Notes under the pieces: model-generated
Seen by the model: the letters and a program-made list of their open reading frames with translations, nothing else
Database searches by the model: none
Told to the model about the DNA's origin: nothing
In this document: one piece after another, positions 1-8,542 of the stretch
How positions within the stretch are numbered: the first letter of the stretch is position 1
Layout: each line of letters opens with the position of its first letter
Program-made: the position numbers and the translations under genes
Source: Nocardioides panacisoli
GTDB taxonomy: Bacteria > Actinomycetota > Actinomycetes > Propionibacteriales > Nocardioidaceae
Length of the DNA: 64,000 bases
Assembly: GCF_019448235.1 (NCBI RefSeq)
Contig: NZ_CP080409.1
Span: 1,674,001-1,738,000, forward strand
Direction: 5' to 3'

Positions 1-269
1 GCAACCTGCTCGCCATCCCCCACGGCACCAACGAGGCCAAGAGTGCGATCCGGCGTACGGCGCTCTCCTTCGTCCGCTACCCCGAGGGCATCGACTGGAA
101 CGGCAAGCGGGCCGAGTTCGTGATCGGCATCGCGGGCGCGGGCCAGGACCACCTCGACCTGCTCCGCCGGATCGCAGCCGTCTTCGTCGACGAGGGTCGC
201 GTCGAGCGGCTCCGCGCGGCCCGCACCGCCGAGGAGGTGCGGGACCTGCTGGAGGCCGAGCACGGCTGA
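1..269 (+). CDS. PTS EIIA component, mannitol type (3' part only)
   Basis: The 5' end lies outside the window; the reading frame begins at base 3. The protein accepts phosphate from HPr on a histidine and passes it to EIIB during PTS sugar uptake, acting in the cytoplasm or as a domain of a membrane permease. The visible part contains AIPHGTNEAK, where the His (codon 21-23) is the expected phosphorylation site, then a YPEGIDWNG stretch and an IGIAGAGQDHL stretch typical of the mannitol/fructose EIIA fold, and it ends in the usual EEVRDLLE tail. The PEG(V/I)xW motif favours mannitol EIIA over fructose EIIA. A DeoR regulator follows 23 bases downstream, and ptsH and ptsI lie within 8 kb. Whether it is a separate protein or the end of a multidomain EII cannot be seen here. 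Confidence 0.85.
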   Translation, partial: NLLAIPHGTNEAKSAIRRTALSFVRYPEGIDWNGKRAEFVIGIAGAGQDHLDLLRRIAAVFVDEGRVERLRAARTAEEVRDLLEAEHG

Positions 270-292
270 GCGCCATGCACCACAATGCCTGC

Positions 293-1051
293 ATGGATTC
301 GGACACGCGGCAGTCGCAGATCCTCGAGTTCGCCCGGACCCGCGGGCGGGTGGAGGTCATCCCCCTCGCCGGTGAGTTCGACGTGGCGACGGAGACCATC
401 CGTCGCGACCTGCGGGCCCTCGCCGACCGTCGCCTGGTGAAGCGGGTGCACGGCGGGGCGATCCCGCTGGAGAGCGTGGGCTTCGAGTCCGGGGTCGAGT
501 ACCGCAGCCGGGTCGACCTGGCGCAGAAGCGCCGGATCGCCTCGGCTGCGGCCGACCTGCTGCACGGGGCGGAGACCGTCTACCTCGACGAGGGCTACAG
601 CCCGCGGCTGGTGGCCGAGAAGCTCGCCGACCGCGAGCTGACGGTGGTGACCTCCTCGCTGCTGGCCGCCGAGGCGCTCGCGGGCAGTGACAGCGTCACC
701 GTCCTGCTGCTGGGCGGCCGGATGCGCGGCCGGACGCTCGCCACGGTGGACCACTGGGCGCTGCGCATGCTCGACGAGCTCGTCATCGACCTCGCCTACC
801 TCGGCACCAACGCGATCACTCCCGACGACGGCCTGACGACCCCGGACCCGGCCGTGGCCGCCGTGAAGCACGCGGCGCTCAAGCGGTCCCGGCGTCGCGT
901 GCTGCTGGCCGCCCACAGCAAGTTCGGCATCAGCAACTTCACGCGCTTCGCCGACGTCGCCGACTTCGAGGCCATCGTCACCGGCACCGAGCTCCCGCTC
1001 GAGGACGCCCGGAGGTACGAGGCGCTCGGTCCGCACGTCATCCGGGTCTGA
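293..1051 (+). CDS. DeoR-family transcriptional regulator
   Basis: A 252-residue DeoR-type regulator. The first 57 residues are the winged helix-turn-helix, with ETIRRDLRAL followed by the family signature RVHGGA. The rest is the DeoRC sugar-phosphate sensor domain. The pocket motif normally LDxGTT reads YLDEGYS here, so the effector may differ from the usual phosphosugars; AHSKFG is close to the family consensus. The start at 293 aligns with relatives (Met, four residues, Arg-Gln) and lies exactly 6 bases after CACAAT (281-286), consistent with a leaderless transcript. An in-frame ATG at 275 would add six residues. Position directly after a mannitol-type EIIA gene suggests that it regulates that sugar operon, which is inference. 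Confidence 0.88.
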   Translation: MDSDTRQSQILEFARTRGRVEVIPLAGEFDVATETIRRDLRALADRRLVKRVHGGAIPLESVGFESGVEYRSRVDLAQKRRIASAAADLLHGAETVYLDEGYSPRLVAEKLADRELTVVTSSLLAAEALAGSDSVTVLLLGGRMRGRTLATVDHWALRMLDELVIDLAYLGTNAITPDDGLTTPDPAVAAVKHAALKRSRRRVLLAAHSKFGISNFTRFADVADFEAIVTGTELPLEDARRYEALGPHVIRV

Positions 1052-1087
1052 CGCCGGACACGCCCCGTCGCCCCGACCTGCGCGGTC

Positions 1088-1093
1088 TAGGGT
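1088..1093 (+). promoter_or_regulatory. -10 element (TAGGGT) of a leaderless promoter
   Basis: TAGGGT lies exactly 6 bases before the GTG start at 1100, which places the expected transcription start on the start codon. Confidence 0.5.
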
Positions 1094-1099
1094 GTCCGC

Positions 1100-1789
1100 G
1101 TGACCCGCGAGGAACGGATCGAGTACGCCGCCTGGGGCGAGCTCTTCTTCGCGGAGGCCGTCACGACCGAGCGGGTGCTGACCGGCGTCAACGTCCTCGC
1201 CGGGCAGCCGATCGACGTGGGCCCCCTCGGTGTCGGCCCGGGGCGCCTGGCCCGGGTCCGTGCCCGGGGCCGGATCGGCACCGCGACGGGGCGTCGCGTC
1301 GCGCGGGCCCCGCTGTGCTTCGCCGTCGACCTGCCGGTCGACCTCGAGTTCGTCATCGACCTGGGCCTGCACAAGCAACGCTTCGACGCCGCCATCGTGG
1401 TGCCCCTGTCGATCTCCGTCCACGCCCGCGCCGACCTCGCCATCGAGCTCGACGTGGTCGCTCCGGAGCCGCACGAGGTCGAGGTGAAGCTCGTGGCGCA
1501 GGGCCTGCCCGCCTCCATCACCCGGTACGCCGCCGGCGTCGAGCGCGAGCTGTGCCGGTTCGTCGCGCGCTATGTCGCGCGTGAGGTGGAGAAGCCGCAC
1601 GTCCGCCGGGCCCGCACGATCGACGTCTCCGGAGCCGTGGGGCGTGCCGTCGCCTCCCTCGGCCCCGGACCGGACCGCGCCGAGGAGCTGACCGAGGACC
1701 TCCCCGGGGCCTTGGAGACCGAGATCGTCGAGACAGCCGACCGCTACCTCGACCCCGAGACCGACCCACGAGAGGTGGATCCCTCATGA
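1100..1789 (+). CDS. conserved hypothetical protein, 229 residues
   Basis: I do not recognise a family. The protein has no signal peptide or membrane segment, so it should be cytoplasmic. It is rich in alternating hydrophobic segments that look like beta strands (PLCFAVDLPVDLEFVIDLGL, AAIVVPLSISVHARADLAIE), followed by a helical stretch around residues 140-170 and an acidic tail. That pattern would fit a beta-sheet ligand-binding fold, but no diagnostic motif is visible. The GTG start is supported by a TAGGGT hexamer 6 bases upstream. It overlaps the next gene by 4 bases (ATGA), so the two are probably translationally coupled and act in the same process. Confidence 0.75.
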   Translation: MTREERIEYAAWGELFFAEAVTTERVLTGVNVLAGQPIDVGPLGVGPGRLARVRARGRIGTATGRRVARAPLCFAVDLPVDLEFVIDLGLHKQRFDAAIVVPLSISVHARADLAIELDVVAPEPHEVEVKLVAQGLPASITRYAAGVERELCRFVARYVAREVEKPHVRRARTIDVSGAVGRAVASLGPGPDRAEELTEDLPGALETEIVETADRYLDPETDPREVDPS

Positions 1790-2394
1790 CGTCCTATCCC
1801 CCCGCGCCGTGGCCGATGCACGGCTCCATGTGGCTCACGGTCTTCCGGGTCCGCGAGGACGTCGACGAGACGCGCCCCGCCGGCATCTACGGCGCGGCGC
1901 TGGTGGACTACCGGGCGCCGAGCCCGCTCACCTACGGCGAGCTGCTCGTCGCACGCAGCGTGGCGACGGGGACCACCGGCCCCCAGACTGTCAGCATCAC
2001 CGACATCTGGGTCGACTCACCGGCCTCACGTGCCGGCGGCCGGGAGCTGTGGGCGATCCCGAAGGACCTGTGCGACTTCGAGCACGAGTCGGCGACCACC
2101 GGACCACTCACCCGGACCAGCTGGACGGCCACCCTGGGCCGCTCCCCCATCGCCGAGGCGCGGTTCACCGACGTCTCGCGGGTGGCGCCACGCCTCCCCT
2201 TCACCGGACGGGTGGTGCAGCCGGGGATCCCCGACCACCCCGCGACCGCGCACGTGGTGATGAAGGGGACCGCTCGTGCCCTGCCCGCGCGGGCGCAGTG
2301 GCACTTCGCCGCCGACGGACCGCTGGGGTTCCTCCGCGGCGCACGCCAGCTGGGGACGTTCCGGATGCGCGACTTCCGGCTCCAGTTCGGGTAG
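1786..2394 (+). CDS. acetoacetate decarboxylase-family protein
   Basis: A 202-residue member of the acetoacetate decarboxylase (ADC) superfamily. Recognisable features are the strand pattern YRAPSPLTYGELLVARSV near residue 45 and GGRELWAIPKDL near residue 87, where the Lys falls at the position of the Schiff-base lysine region of ADC. The family includes true decarboxylases and many proteins acting on other keto or enol acids, so the substrate is not known. ATG overlaps the stop of the preceding gene by 4 bases. The 3' end lies only 2 bases from the convergent ptsH stop, leaving no room for a separate terminator. Confidence 0.8.
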   Translation: MTSYPPAPWPMHGSMWLTVFRVREDVDETRPAGIYGAALVDYRAPSPLTYGELLVARSVATGTTGPQTVSITDIWVDSPASRAGGRELWAIPKDLCDFEHESATTGPLTRTSWTATLGRSPIAEARFTDVSRVAPRLPFTGRVVQPGIPDHPATAHVVMKGTARALPARAQWHFAADGPLGFLRGARQLGTFRMRDFRLQFG

Positions 2395-2396
2395 CC

Positions 2397-2657
2397 CTAC
2401 TCGGCGTCGAGGTCCTGCTCGACCAGGGCGGCGATCTTGACGACGTCGGCCTCGACCTCGCCCGACACCTCGACGGTGGCGCCGTTCTCGGCTCCGAGCG
2501 TCATGATCATCAGCGAGGACGCCGCGTCCACCGGCTCCTCACCGGGGAGCCCGATGAGCACCTCGGAGGCGAGGTCCTCGGCGGCCTCGGAGATGAGTGC
2601 GGCCGGGCGGGCGTGGAGGCCGACGGCGGAGCCGACGACGACGGACTTGGTGACCAT
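2397..2657 (-). CDS. ptsH: phosphocarrier protein HPr
   Basis: HPr (86 residues) carries the phosphate from enzyme I to the EIIA domains of all PTS permeases in the cytoplasm. The sequence shows the active-site signature GLHARPAA with His15 in the canonical position, then the ASSLMIMTLGA helix that contacts enzyme I; a serine sits near the regulatory Ser46 position of Firmicutes HPr, although HPr kinase is not generally known in actinobacteria. The gene ends the fruR-fruK-fruA-ptsH operon, 42 bases after fruA. The general enzyme I gene (ptsI) is divergent from this operon, so the general PTS proteins are encoded together with the fructose-specific ones. Confidence 0.95.
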   Translation of the reverse strand: MVTKSVVVGSAVGLHARPAALISEAAEDLASEVLIGLPGEEPVDAASSLMIMTLGAENGATVEVSGEVEADVVKIAALVEQDLDAE

Positions 2658-2699
2658 GGTGGGACCTTCCTGTGGGTGTCGGGTGCTGCTGCGGTCGGG

Positions 2700-4763
2700 T
2701 CAGGCCCGGACCGGGGCGGGAGGGACCTCGGCGTCGGCACGGTCGGTGCTGCCGGAACGACCGATCGACTTGAGGGCGATGACGGCAGCGGCGGCCACCA
2801 GGACGCCGGCAGCCAGGCTGATCAGGAACCCGACGACGTTGCCGACGGCGAACAGCACGAACACGCCGCCGTGCGGTGCGCGCAGCGACACGTCCAAGGC
2901 CTGCGCCAGGCCGCCGGTGACGGCGCTCCCGAGCATGATCGAGGGGATGACGCGGACCGGGTCGGCCGCGGCGAACGGGATCGCGCCCTCGGTGATGAAC
3001 GAGGCGCCCATCAGCCAGGCCGCCTTGCCGTTCTCCCGCTCCGCGGAGTCGAAGAGTCGCGGCCGTACGACGGTGGCGAGTGCCAAGGCGATCGGCGGCA
3101 CCATGCCGGCCAGCATGACCGCCGCCATGATGGTCAGCTGCGGGGCATCCGATGCCGCCCCGGCTGCCGAGAGGCCGGCGGTCGCGAAGCCGTAGGCGAC
3201 CTTGTTGAGGGGGCCGCCCATGTCGAAGGCCATCATCAGGCCCAGGACGGCACCGAGGACGACCGCGGAGCCACCGCTCATCGAGTCCAGGCCGTTGTTG
3301 AGCGCGGTCATCAGGGAGCCGAGCGGCTCGGCGAGCACCAGCAGCATCAGCAGTCCGCTGACCAGGGTCGCCCCCAGCGGGATCACGAGCACCGGCATGA
3401 GGCCCCGCAGCGCGGCCGGGACCTGCCACCCGGCGATCCAGTGCGCCACCAGGCCCGCGAGGACGCCACCGACGATGCCGCCGAGGAAGCCGGTGTTGAT
3501 GGCGCCGGCCACGGCCCCCATCACGAAGCCCGGGGCGATGCCGGGCCGGTCCGCGATCGCGTAGGCGATGTACCCCGCCAGCGCGGGGACCAGGAAGCCG
3601 AACGCGAGCGCCCCCAGCTTGAACAGCAGCGCGCCGAGGTAGGCGAGCAGCGCACTGTCGAGCAGCGCGTGCTCCAGGCCGGACTCCTGGAGGTCGGGCA
3701 GGTTGAACAGCGTGTTGTTCGCGACGATGTCGTCGGCGGGGCCGGTGATCTCGTAGCCGCCGAGGAGGAACCCGAGCGCGATCAGCAGGCCGCCGGCCGC
3801 GACGAACGGGATCATGTAGGAGACGCCGGTCATCAGCACGCGGCGTACCCGTCCGCCCCAGGACTCCTGGCCGCCCGCCTGCGTCTGGCTGCCGCCGTCG
3901 CCACCACCGGCGGCGACGCGCGGCGGGTTCGGGGACGCGGCGTGAGCCAAGGCCTCGGCGATGATGGCGTCGCCGTCGTCGATGGGTCCCTTCACACCGG
4001 TCGTGACCACCGGCTTGCCGGCGAAGCGACCGCGGTCACGTACGCCGACGTCGGCGGCGAAGATGACGGCGTCCGCGGCATCGATGTCGGCCTGCGCCAC
4101 GGTGGAGCCGCCCGCCGATCCCTGCGTCTCCACGGTGATCTCCACGCCCGCGCGCCGCGCGGCGTTCTCCAGTGCCTCCGCGGCCATGTAGGTGTGGGCG
4201 ATGCCCGTCGGGCACGAGGTCACGGCCACGAGGCGGCGGACGCTGCTCCCGGCGGCGTCCGGCGGGGTCGGCTCGGCGCCGGTGGACGACGGCTGTGCCG
4301 CCGCACCGGCCGGGGCGGCGACCTGCTCACCCACGATGGCGACGACCTCCTCCGGGGTGCCGGCGGCACGGAGCGCATCGGTGAACTCGGGCTTGACCAA
4401 TGCTCGGGCGAGCTTGGTGAGGATCTGCATGTGGGTGTTGCCCCCGCCCTCCGGGGCGGCGATGAGGAAGACCAGCTCGGCCGGCCCGTCCTTGGCACCG
4501 AAGTCGACGCTCGGGCTGACCCGGGCGAAGGCCAGGGTGGGCTCGGTGACGGCCGCGGAGCGGCAGTGCGGGATCGCGATGCCGCCCTTCATGCCGGTGG
4601 CGGCCTTGGCCTCGCGGGCGAGCACGTCGCGCTCCAGCGCAGCGCCGTCGGTGGCGCGGCCGGCATCGGTGACCACCCGGGCGAGCGCGCCGATCACCTC
4701 CTCGCGGTCGCCGCCGAGGTCGGCGTCGAGGACGACGAGGTCGCGGGTCATCAGGTCAGTCAT
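2700..4763 (-). CDS. fruA: PTS fructose permease EIIABC
   Basis: A 687-residue fused permease that imports fructose and phosphorylates it to fructose 1-phosphate. Domain order is EIIA (about 1-150, phosphorylation His66 in GIAIPHCRS), an Ala/Pro-rich linker (150-172), EIIB (175-275, phosphorylated Cys184 in VTSCPTGIAHT), a Gly-rich linker, and the membrane EIIC domain from about residue 305 with roughly nine or ten hydrophobic segments. The ATG at 4763 is preceded by a good ribosome-binding site (GAAGGAAA) and begins 11 bases after fruK. Reading further upstream would only run through fruK in the wrong frame. The fused A-B-C order is normal for actinobacterial FruA. All phosphorylation residues are present, so the permease looks functional. 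Confidence 0.95.
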   Translation of the reverse strand: MTDLMTRDLVVLDADLGGDREEVIGALARVVTDAGRATDGAALERDVLAREAKAATGMKGGIAIPHCRSAAVTEPTLAFARVSPSVDFGAKDGPAELVFLIAAPEGGGNTHMQILTKLARALVKPEFTDALRAAGTPEEVVAIVGEQVAAPAGAAAQPSSTGAEPTPPDAAGSSVRRLVAVTSCPTGIAHTYMAAEALENAARRAGVEITVETQGSAGGSTVAQADIDAADAVIFAADVGVRDRGRFAGKPVVTTGVKGPIDDGDAIIAEALAHAASPNPPRVAAGGGDGGSQTQAGGQESWGGRVRRVLMTGVSYMIPFVAAGGLLIALGFLLGGYEITGPADDIVANNTLFNLPDLQESGLEHALLDSALLAYLGALLFKLGALAFGFLVPALAGYIAYAIADRPGIAPGFVMGAVAGAINTGFLGGIVGGVLAGLVAHWIAGWQVPAALRGLMPVLVIPLGATLVSGLLMLLVLAEPLGSLMTALNNGLDSMSGGSAVVLGAVLGLMMAFDMGGPLNKVAYGFATAGLSAAGAASDAPQLTIMAAVMLAGMVPPIALALATVVRPRLFDSAERENGKAAWLMGASFITEGAIPFAAADPVRVIPSIMLGSAVTGGLAQALDVSLRAPHGGVFVLFAVGNVVGFLISLAAGVLVAAAAVIALKSIGRSGSTDRADAEVPPAPVRA

Positions 4764-4774
4764 GGCGGTTTCCT

Positions 4775-5734
4775 TCAGTGGGCGGTGGACAGGTCGAGCG
4801 CGGCAACACCGACCAGGTCGGTCCGGACGTCGGCAGGGGTCGGGGCCGTGGTGCCCGGCAGGCCGGCCGCGGCGCTGCCGTGGGCCACGGCGGACGCGAG
4901 GCGACCGGGGCCGTCGGCGCCCCGGAGGTCGGCCACCAGGTGGCCGAAGAGACTGGCGTCTCCCGCACCGACGGTGCTGACCACGGTCGTCGGCGGGGGG
5001 ACGGCGTGCCACGCGCCGGTCGCATCGACGAGGACGGCGCCAGCGCCCCCGAGGGTGGCGAGGACCGCGCCGGCGCCGCGGTCGAGCAGCGTCCGGGCCG
5101 CGGCGGCGGCCGTGCCGGCGTCCTCGTGGACGTCGGACACAGCGGCGCCGGTGGCGCCGGCGAGCTCCTCGGCGTTGGGCTTGAGCAGGTCGGGCCCCTC
5201 GCCGGGCGCGAGCGCCGCGATCACCGCGTCGAGGGCGTCACCACTGGTGTCCACCGCGACCCGCATCCCTGCGGCACGCAGCCGAGCGGTGGCGCCGACG
5301 TACCACTGGGGGTCGGCGCCGGGCGGCAGCGAGCCGGCGAGCACCACCCAGGCGCCCCGCGGCCCGGAGAGCGCGGCGTCGACCAACGCGTCGAGGTCGT
5401 GTGGACCGACGGCGGCGCCCGCGGCGTTGAGCTTGGTCGTGACGCCGTCGGGCTCGGTGATGGTGAGGTTGACCCGCATCGGCCCTGCCGGCGCGACGGG
5501 CTGGCACACGACACCGGTCGCCGACAGCTCGGCGACCATCGGGTCGTCCGCGGCAGCGGGCAGCACGGCCACGGTGTCGACACCGGCGGCGACGCAGGCG
5601 CGGGAGATGTTGACTCCCTTGCCACCCGGCTGGGAGAGCACCGAGTCCACGCGCTGCACGGCGCCGCGCTCGAGCGGGCCGGGAAGTGCGATGGTCCGGT
5701 CGATGCTGGGGTTGGGCGTGACGGTGATGATCAT
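4775..5734 (-). CDS. fruK: 1-phosphofructokinase
   Basis: FruK (319 residues, PfkB/ribokinase family) converts fructose 1-phosphate made by FruA to fructose 1,6-bisphosphate using ATP. The N-terminus TVTPNPSIDRT and the GGKGVNISRA segment form the substrate site, and TVGAGDASLFG near residue 250 carries the catalytic Asp of the PfkB signature. Length is normal for the family. The ATG overlaps the fruR stop by 4 bases (ATGA) and the gene is followed after 11 bases by fruA, so fruR-fruK-fruA-ptsH is one transcription unit. Several in-frame frames on the opposite strand are long but are shadows of this gene. Confidence 0.94.
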   Translation of the reverse strand: MIITVTPNPSIDRTIALPGPLERGAVQRVDSVLSQPGGKGVNISRACVAAGVDTVAVLPAAADDPMVAELSATGVVCQPVAPAGPMRVNLTITEPDGVTTKLNAAGAAVGPHDLDALVDAALSGPRGAWVVLAGSLPPGADPQWYVGATARLRAAGMRVAVDTSGDALDAVIAALAPGEGPDLLKPNAEELAGATGAAVSDVHEDAGTAAAAARTLLDRGAGAVLATLGGAGAVLVDATGAWHAVPPPTTVVSTVGAGDASLFGHLVADLRGADGPGRLASAVAHGSAAAGLPGTTAPTPADVRTDLVGVAALDLSTAH

Positions 5735-6498
5735 CCGACCACGACCTCGAGTCCGGCCTCGGTGAGCGCCCGGCGCTGCGCCGGGTCGACCGAGGAGTCG
5801 GTGACCAGGGTGTCGACGTCGTCGAGGCCCGCGAAGCGCACCATCGCGTCGACGCCGATCTTGGAGGCGTCGGCGAGGGCCACCACGCGTCGGGCGGAGG
5901 ACACCAGCGCCCGCTTCGTCGCGGCCTCCTCGGGGTCGGGGGTGGACAGCCCGTGGGCGAGGCTCACCCCGTTGGCACCAACGAAGGCCACGTCGACCCG
6001 CAGGTCGGCCAGGGCGGCCACCGTGTCCGGGCCGACCGCGGCGCGCGTCGTCTGCCGCACGCGTCCGGGCAGGACGTGCACCGCGAGCGCCGGGTTCGAC
6101 ACCAGGCGGGTGAGCAGCGGGACCGCGTGCGTGTAGACGGTGAGCGCGTGGCCCTCGGGAAGCACGGCCGCGAGGCGGGCCGTCGTGCTCCCGGCATCGA
6201 GCAGGACCGAGGCCCCGGCCGGGGGCAGCAGGTCGAGCGCGGCCCGGGCGATGGCCCGCTTCTCCTCGGTCTGCGCACGTCCGCGCTCACCGAGGGTGAC
6301 CTCGAGGGAGGTGAGCCCCGACGCCGGGACGGCACCGCCGTGCACCCGCCGCACCAAACCCAACCGTTCCAACACCGAGAGGTCGCGCCGCACGGTCTCG
6401 GTGGTCACGCCGTAGTCCTGTGCCAGGTCCGCGACGGAGCGTCGGCCCTGGGCGCTGACCTGCGTCGCCATCGCCTGCTGCCGTTCCTCTGCGTACAT
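5731..6498 (-). CDS. fruR: DeoR-family regulator of the fructose operon
   Basis: A 255-residue DeoR-type repressor. The N-terminal winged helix (ETVRRDLSVL, then RVHGGAVP) is followed by the DeoRC domain with the intact phosphosugar-binding motif LLDAGSTT and a LADASKIG segment. Family members of this arrangement respond to fructose 1-phosphate or fructose 1,6-bisphosphate, and here the gene is the first of the fructose operon, so autoregulation and control of fruKA-ptsH are likely. The start at 6498 (MYAEERQQ) matches the family N-terminus; an in-frame extension of 21 residues upstream would cross the promoter and was rejected. Divergent from ptsI, with which it shares an AT-rich control region. 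Confidence 0.9.
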   Translation of the reverse strand: MYAEERQQAMATQVSAQGRRSVADLAQDYGVTTETVRRDLSVLERLGLVRRVHGGAVPASGLTSLEVTLGERGRAQTEEKRAIARAALDLLPPAGASVLLDAGSTTARLAAVLPEGHALTVYTHAVPLLTRLVSNPALAVHVLPGRVRQTTRAAVGPDTVAALADLRVDVAFVGANGVSLAHGLSTPDPEEAATKRALVSSARRVVALADASKIGVDAMVRFAGLDDVDTLVTDSSVDPAQRRALTEAGLEVVVG

Positions 6499-6532
6499 GG
6501 TTGTGGCCTCCGTCACGATCTTCGTATGTATT

Positions 6533-6561
6533 GTTTTATGCCCGTTTCTGTTGCATGTCAA
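6533..6561 (-). promoter_or_regulatory. promoter of the fruR-fruK-fruA-ptsH operon
   Basis: On the minus strand TTGACA (6561-6556) is followed after 17 bases by TAAAAC (6538-6533). The segment is conspicuously AT-rich for this genome. Two similar 9-mers, CATGCAACA and CATAAAACA, lie about one helical turn and a half apart here and could be FruR binding sites; the operator assignment is only a suggestion. Confidence 0.5.
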
Positions 6562-6587
6562 GGGTGAGTCGTGCTTCAGTTGTGACC

Positions 6588-8255
6588 ATGGTCACCTTGT
6601 TGCACGGCACCCCGGTCGTCCCGGGCATCGCCTACGGCCCCACGCTGGTCGCCTCCGACGCGGTCCCCGCCGAGGCCGTCGCGGCGTACGGGGACGGCGG
6701 TCACGCCGACGTCGACGCCGCCCTCGCCGCCTACGACGCGGCAACGCGGGCAGTCGCCGACGGCCTCCAGCGCCGTGCGGCCAGCGCTGCCGGCGCCACC
6801 GCCCAGGTGCTCACGGCCAGCGCCGGCCTCACCACCGACCGGGGCCTGCGGTCGGCGGTGAGCAAGCACCTCAGGGCCGGTGAGGACCTGGTCCCCGCGC
6901 TCGGGGCCGCCATCGAGCAGTTCGTCACGGTGTTCACCACCCAGGGCGGCCTGATGGCCGAGCGCGCCACCGACCTGCGCGACATCCACGGCCGCGTGCT
7001 CGCCCACCTCGTCGGCGCCCCCGAGCCCGGCGTCCCCACCCCCGAGGAGCCGTCGATCCTGGTCGCCGAGGACCTCGCGCCCGCCGACACCGCGGAGCTG
7101 GACCCCTCGGTCGTGCTCGCGATCGTGACCGAGCGCGGCGGGCCGACCAGCCACACCGCGATCATCGCGCGACAGCTCGGCATCCCCTGTGTCGTCGGCA
7201 CGGCGGGCGCGCTGGACCTGGCGGCCGGCGTACGGGTCCTGGTCGACGGGACCGCCGGCACCGCCGAGGTCGAGCCGGACGAGGCCACCGCGACCGAGCG
7301 GGTCGCCGAGCACCGTCGCCAGCGAGCCGCGCTCGAGGGCTGGTCCGGCCCCGGGAGCACCGCCGACGGCCACCCGGTCAAGCTGCTCGCCAACGTCGCC
7401 GACGGCGAGTCGGCGCGCACCGCCGGCCTGGAGCCCGTGGCCGGCGTGGGACTGTTCCGCACCGAGTTGTGCTTCCTCAACCGCGACACCGAGCCGTCGG
7501 TGGACGAGCAGGCCGCGATCTACGCCGAGGTATTCACGCCGTACGCCGACGAGCGGGAGGTCGTGGCCCGCACGCTCGACGCCGGGTCGGACAAGCCCAT
7601 CGCGTTCGCCTCGCACACCGACGAGGACAACCCGGCGCTGGGCGTGCGGGGCTACCGACTGTGCGCGGGCAACCCCGGGCTGCTCGAGCGCCAGCTCGAC
7701 GCCATCGCCGAGGCCGCCCGGCGCAGTGGCGTGGCCACGTCGGTCATGGCCCCGATGATCGCCACGCCGAGCGAGGCACGCGCCTTCGCCACCCTGGCGC
7801 GGGCCCGCGGCCTGCGGGCGGGGGTGATGATCGAGGTGCCCAGCGCCGCGATCCAGGCACGCCAGATCCTCGACGAGGTCGACTTCTGCTCACTGGGCAC
7901 CAACGACCTCACCCAGTACACGATGGCGGCCGACCGGATGGCGACCGACCTGGCCCACCTGACCGACCCGTGGCAGCCCGCCGTCCTCCACCTGGTCTCC
8001 CTGGCAGCGGCGGCGGGTCGCGCGGCCGACAAGCCCGTCGGCGTGTGCGGCGAGGCCGCGGCCGACCCCCAGCTCGCCGCGGTGCTGGTCGGCCTCGGCG
8101 TCACGTCGCTGTCCATGGCGGCGGCGGCCGTGCGATCGGTGGGCGCCCGGCTCGGCGATCTCACCCTCGCCCAGTGCGAGGCCGCGGCGGCGGCCGCACT
8201 GGCGGCGCCGGACCCCGCCTCGGCTCGGACGGCCGCGACCACAGCGCTGGCCTGA
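6588..8255 (+). CDS. ptsI: PTS enzyme I (phosphoenolpyruvate-protein phosphotransferase)
   Basis: Enzyme I (555 residues) takes phosphate from phosphoenolpyruvate and transfers it to HPr, the first step of every PTS. The N-terminal swivelling domain contains GGPTSHTAIIARQLGIPCVVG with phosphorylated His189, the same number as in the E. coli enzyme. The C-terminal PEP-binding barrel shows GVGLFRTELCFL, the DKP segment, FCSLGTNDLTQY and VGVCGEAA. The start at 6588 begins MVTLLHGTPVVPG, the usual N-terminus; a GTG at 6582 is two codons upstream. No strong ribosome-binding site is seen, and TTCAGT lies 7 bases before the ATG with TTGCAT 18 bases further up, so the message may be leaderless. Divergent from the fructose operon. 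Confidence 0.95.
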   Translation: MVTLLHGTPVVPGIAYGPTLVASDAVPAEAVAAYGDGGHADVDAALAAYDAATRAVADGLQRRAASAAGATAQVLTASAGLTTDRGLRSAVSKHLRAGEDLVPALGAAIEQFVTVFTTQGGLMAERATDLRDIHGRVLAHLVGAPEPGVPTPEEPSILVAEDLAPADTAELDPSVVLAIVTERGGPTSHTAIIARQLGIPCVVGTAGALDLAAGVRVLVDGTAGTAEVEPDEATATERVAEHRRQRAALEGWSGPGSTADGHPVKLLANVADGESARTAGLEPVAGVGLFRTELCFLNRDTEPSVDEQAAIYAEVFTPYADEREVVARTLDAGSDKPIAFASHTDEDNPALGVRGYRLCAGNPGLLERQLDAIAEAARRSGVATSVMAPMIATPSEARAFATLARARGLRAGVMIEVPSAAIQARQILDEVDFCSLGTNDLTQYTMAADRMATDLAHLTDPWQPAVLHLVSLAAAAGRAADKPVGVCGEAAADPQLAAVLVGLGVTSLSMAAAAVRSVGARLGDLTLAQCEAAAAAALAAPDPASARTAATTALA

Positions 8256-8303
8256 CCGACCCGGCACTCCCCCGCCACGGGGCGGTCCCACCACCCGGCG
8301 GCG

Positions 8304-8519
8304 TCAGTCCTCGGCGTGCTCCTCCGCGGCGCGGCGGCTCGCCTCGCGGATCTCGAACACCTCGGTCGCGAACCCGCCGACGGCGGTGGCCACGTCTCGG
8401 ACGGCGCCGACGATGATCGAGGACACCTCGCCGACGGTCGTGGCGGCGGCCTCCGCGGTCGACTGGATCGCGTCCTTGCCGATCTCGGCCCTGCTGAGGC
8501 GGTCCTTGTCGTGCTCCAT
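8304..8519 (-). CDS. small hypothetical protein, 71 residues
   Basis: A small soluble protein, charged at both ends with an Ala/Val/Ser-rich middle (roughly residues 20-55) that should form one long amphipathic helix. I do not recognise a family. The composition resembles small envelope- or nucleoid-associated helical proteins, but that is only an impression. The reality of the gene is supported by a CACACT hexamer exactly 6 bases before the ATG, the spacing seen for many genes here, by actinobacterial codon bias, and by its fit between ptsI and the desaturase gene. It stands alone as a transcription unit. Confidence 0.6.
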   Translation of the reverse strand: MEHDKDRLSRAEIGKDAIQSTAEAAATTVGEVSSIIVGAVRDVATAVGGFATEVFEIREASRRAAEEHAED

Positions 8520-8525
8520 GGAAAC

Positions 8526-8531
8526 AGTGTG
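8526..8531 (-). promoter_or_regulatory. -10 element (CACACT) of a leaderless promoter
   Basis: On the minus strand CACACT ends 6 bases before the ATG at 8519. Confidence 0.4.
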
Positions 8532-8542
8532 CCCCGTCGGCC

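Noticed and set aside
77..1600. A 507-codon frame on the minus strand at the window start
   Set aside because: It is antisense to the EIIA, DeoR and hypothetical genes and has no family features.
1809..5765. An open reading frame of over 1300 codons on the plus strand across ptsH, fruA and fruK
   Set aside because: It is antisense to three well-conserved PTS genes and its translation is low-complexity Arg/Gly/Asp-rich; high G+C leaves few stop codons in that frame.
6499..6587. Inverted repeats for a FruR operator between fruR and ptsI
   Set aside because: Only weak direct repeats (CATGCAACA and CATAAAACA) are seen; no convincing palindrome, so no separate operator feature was listed.
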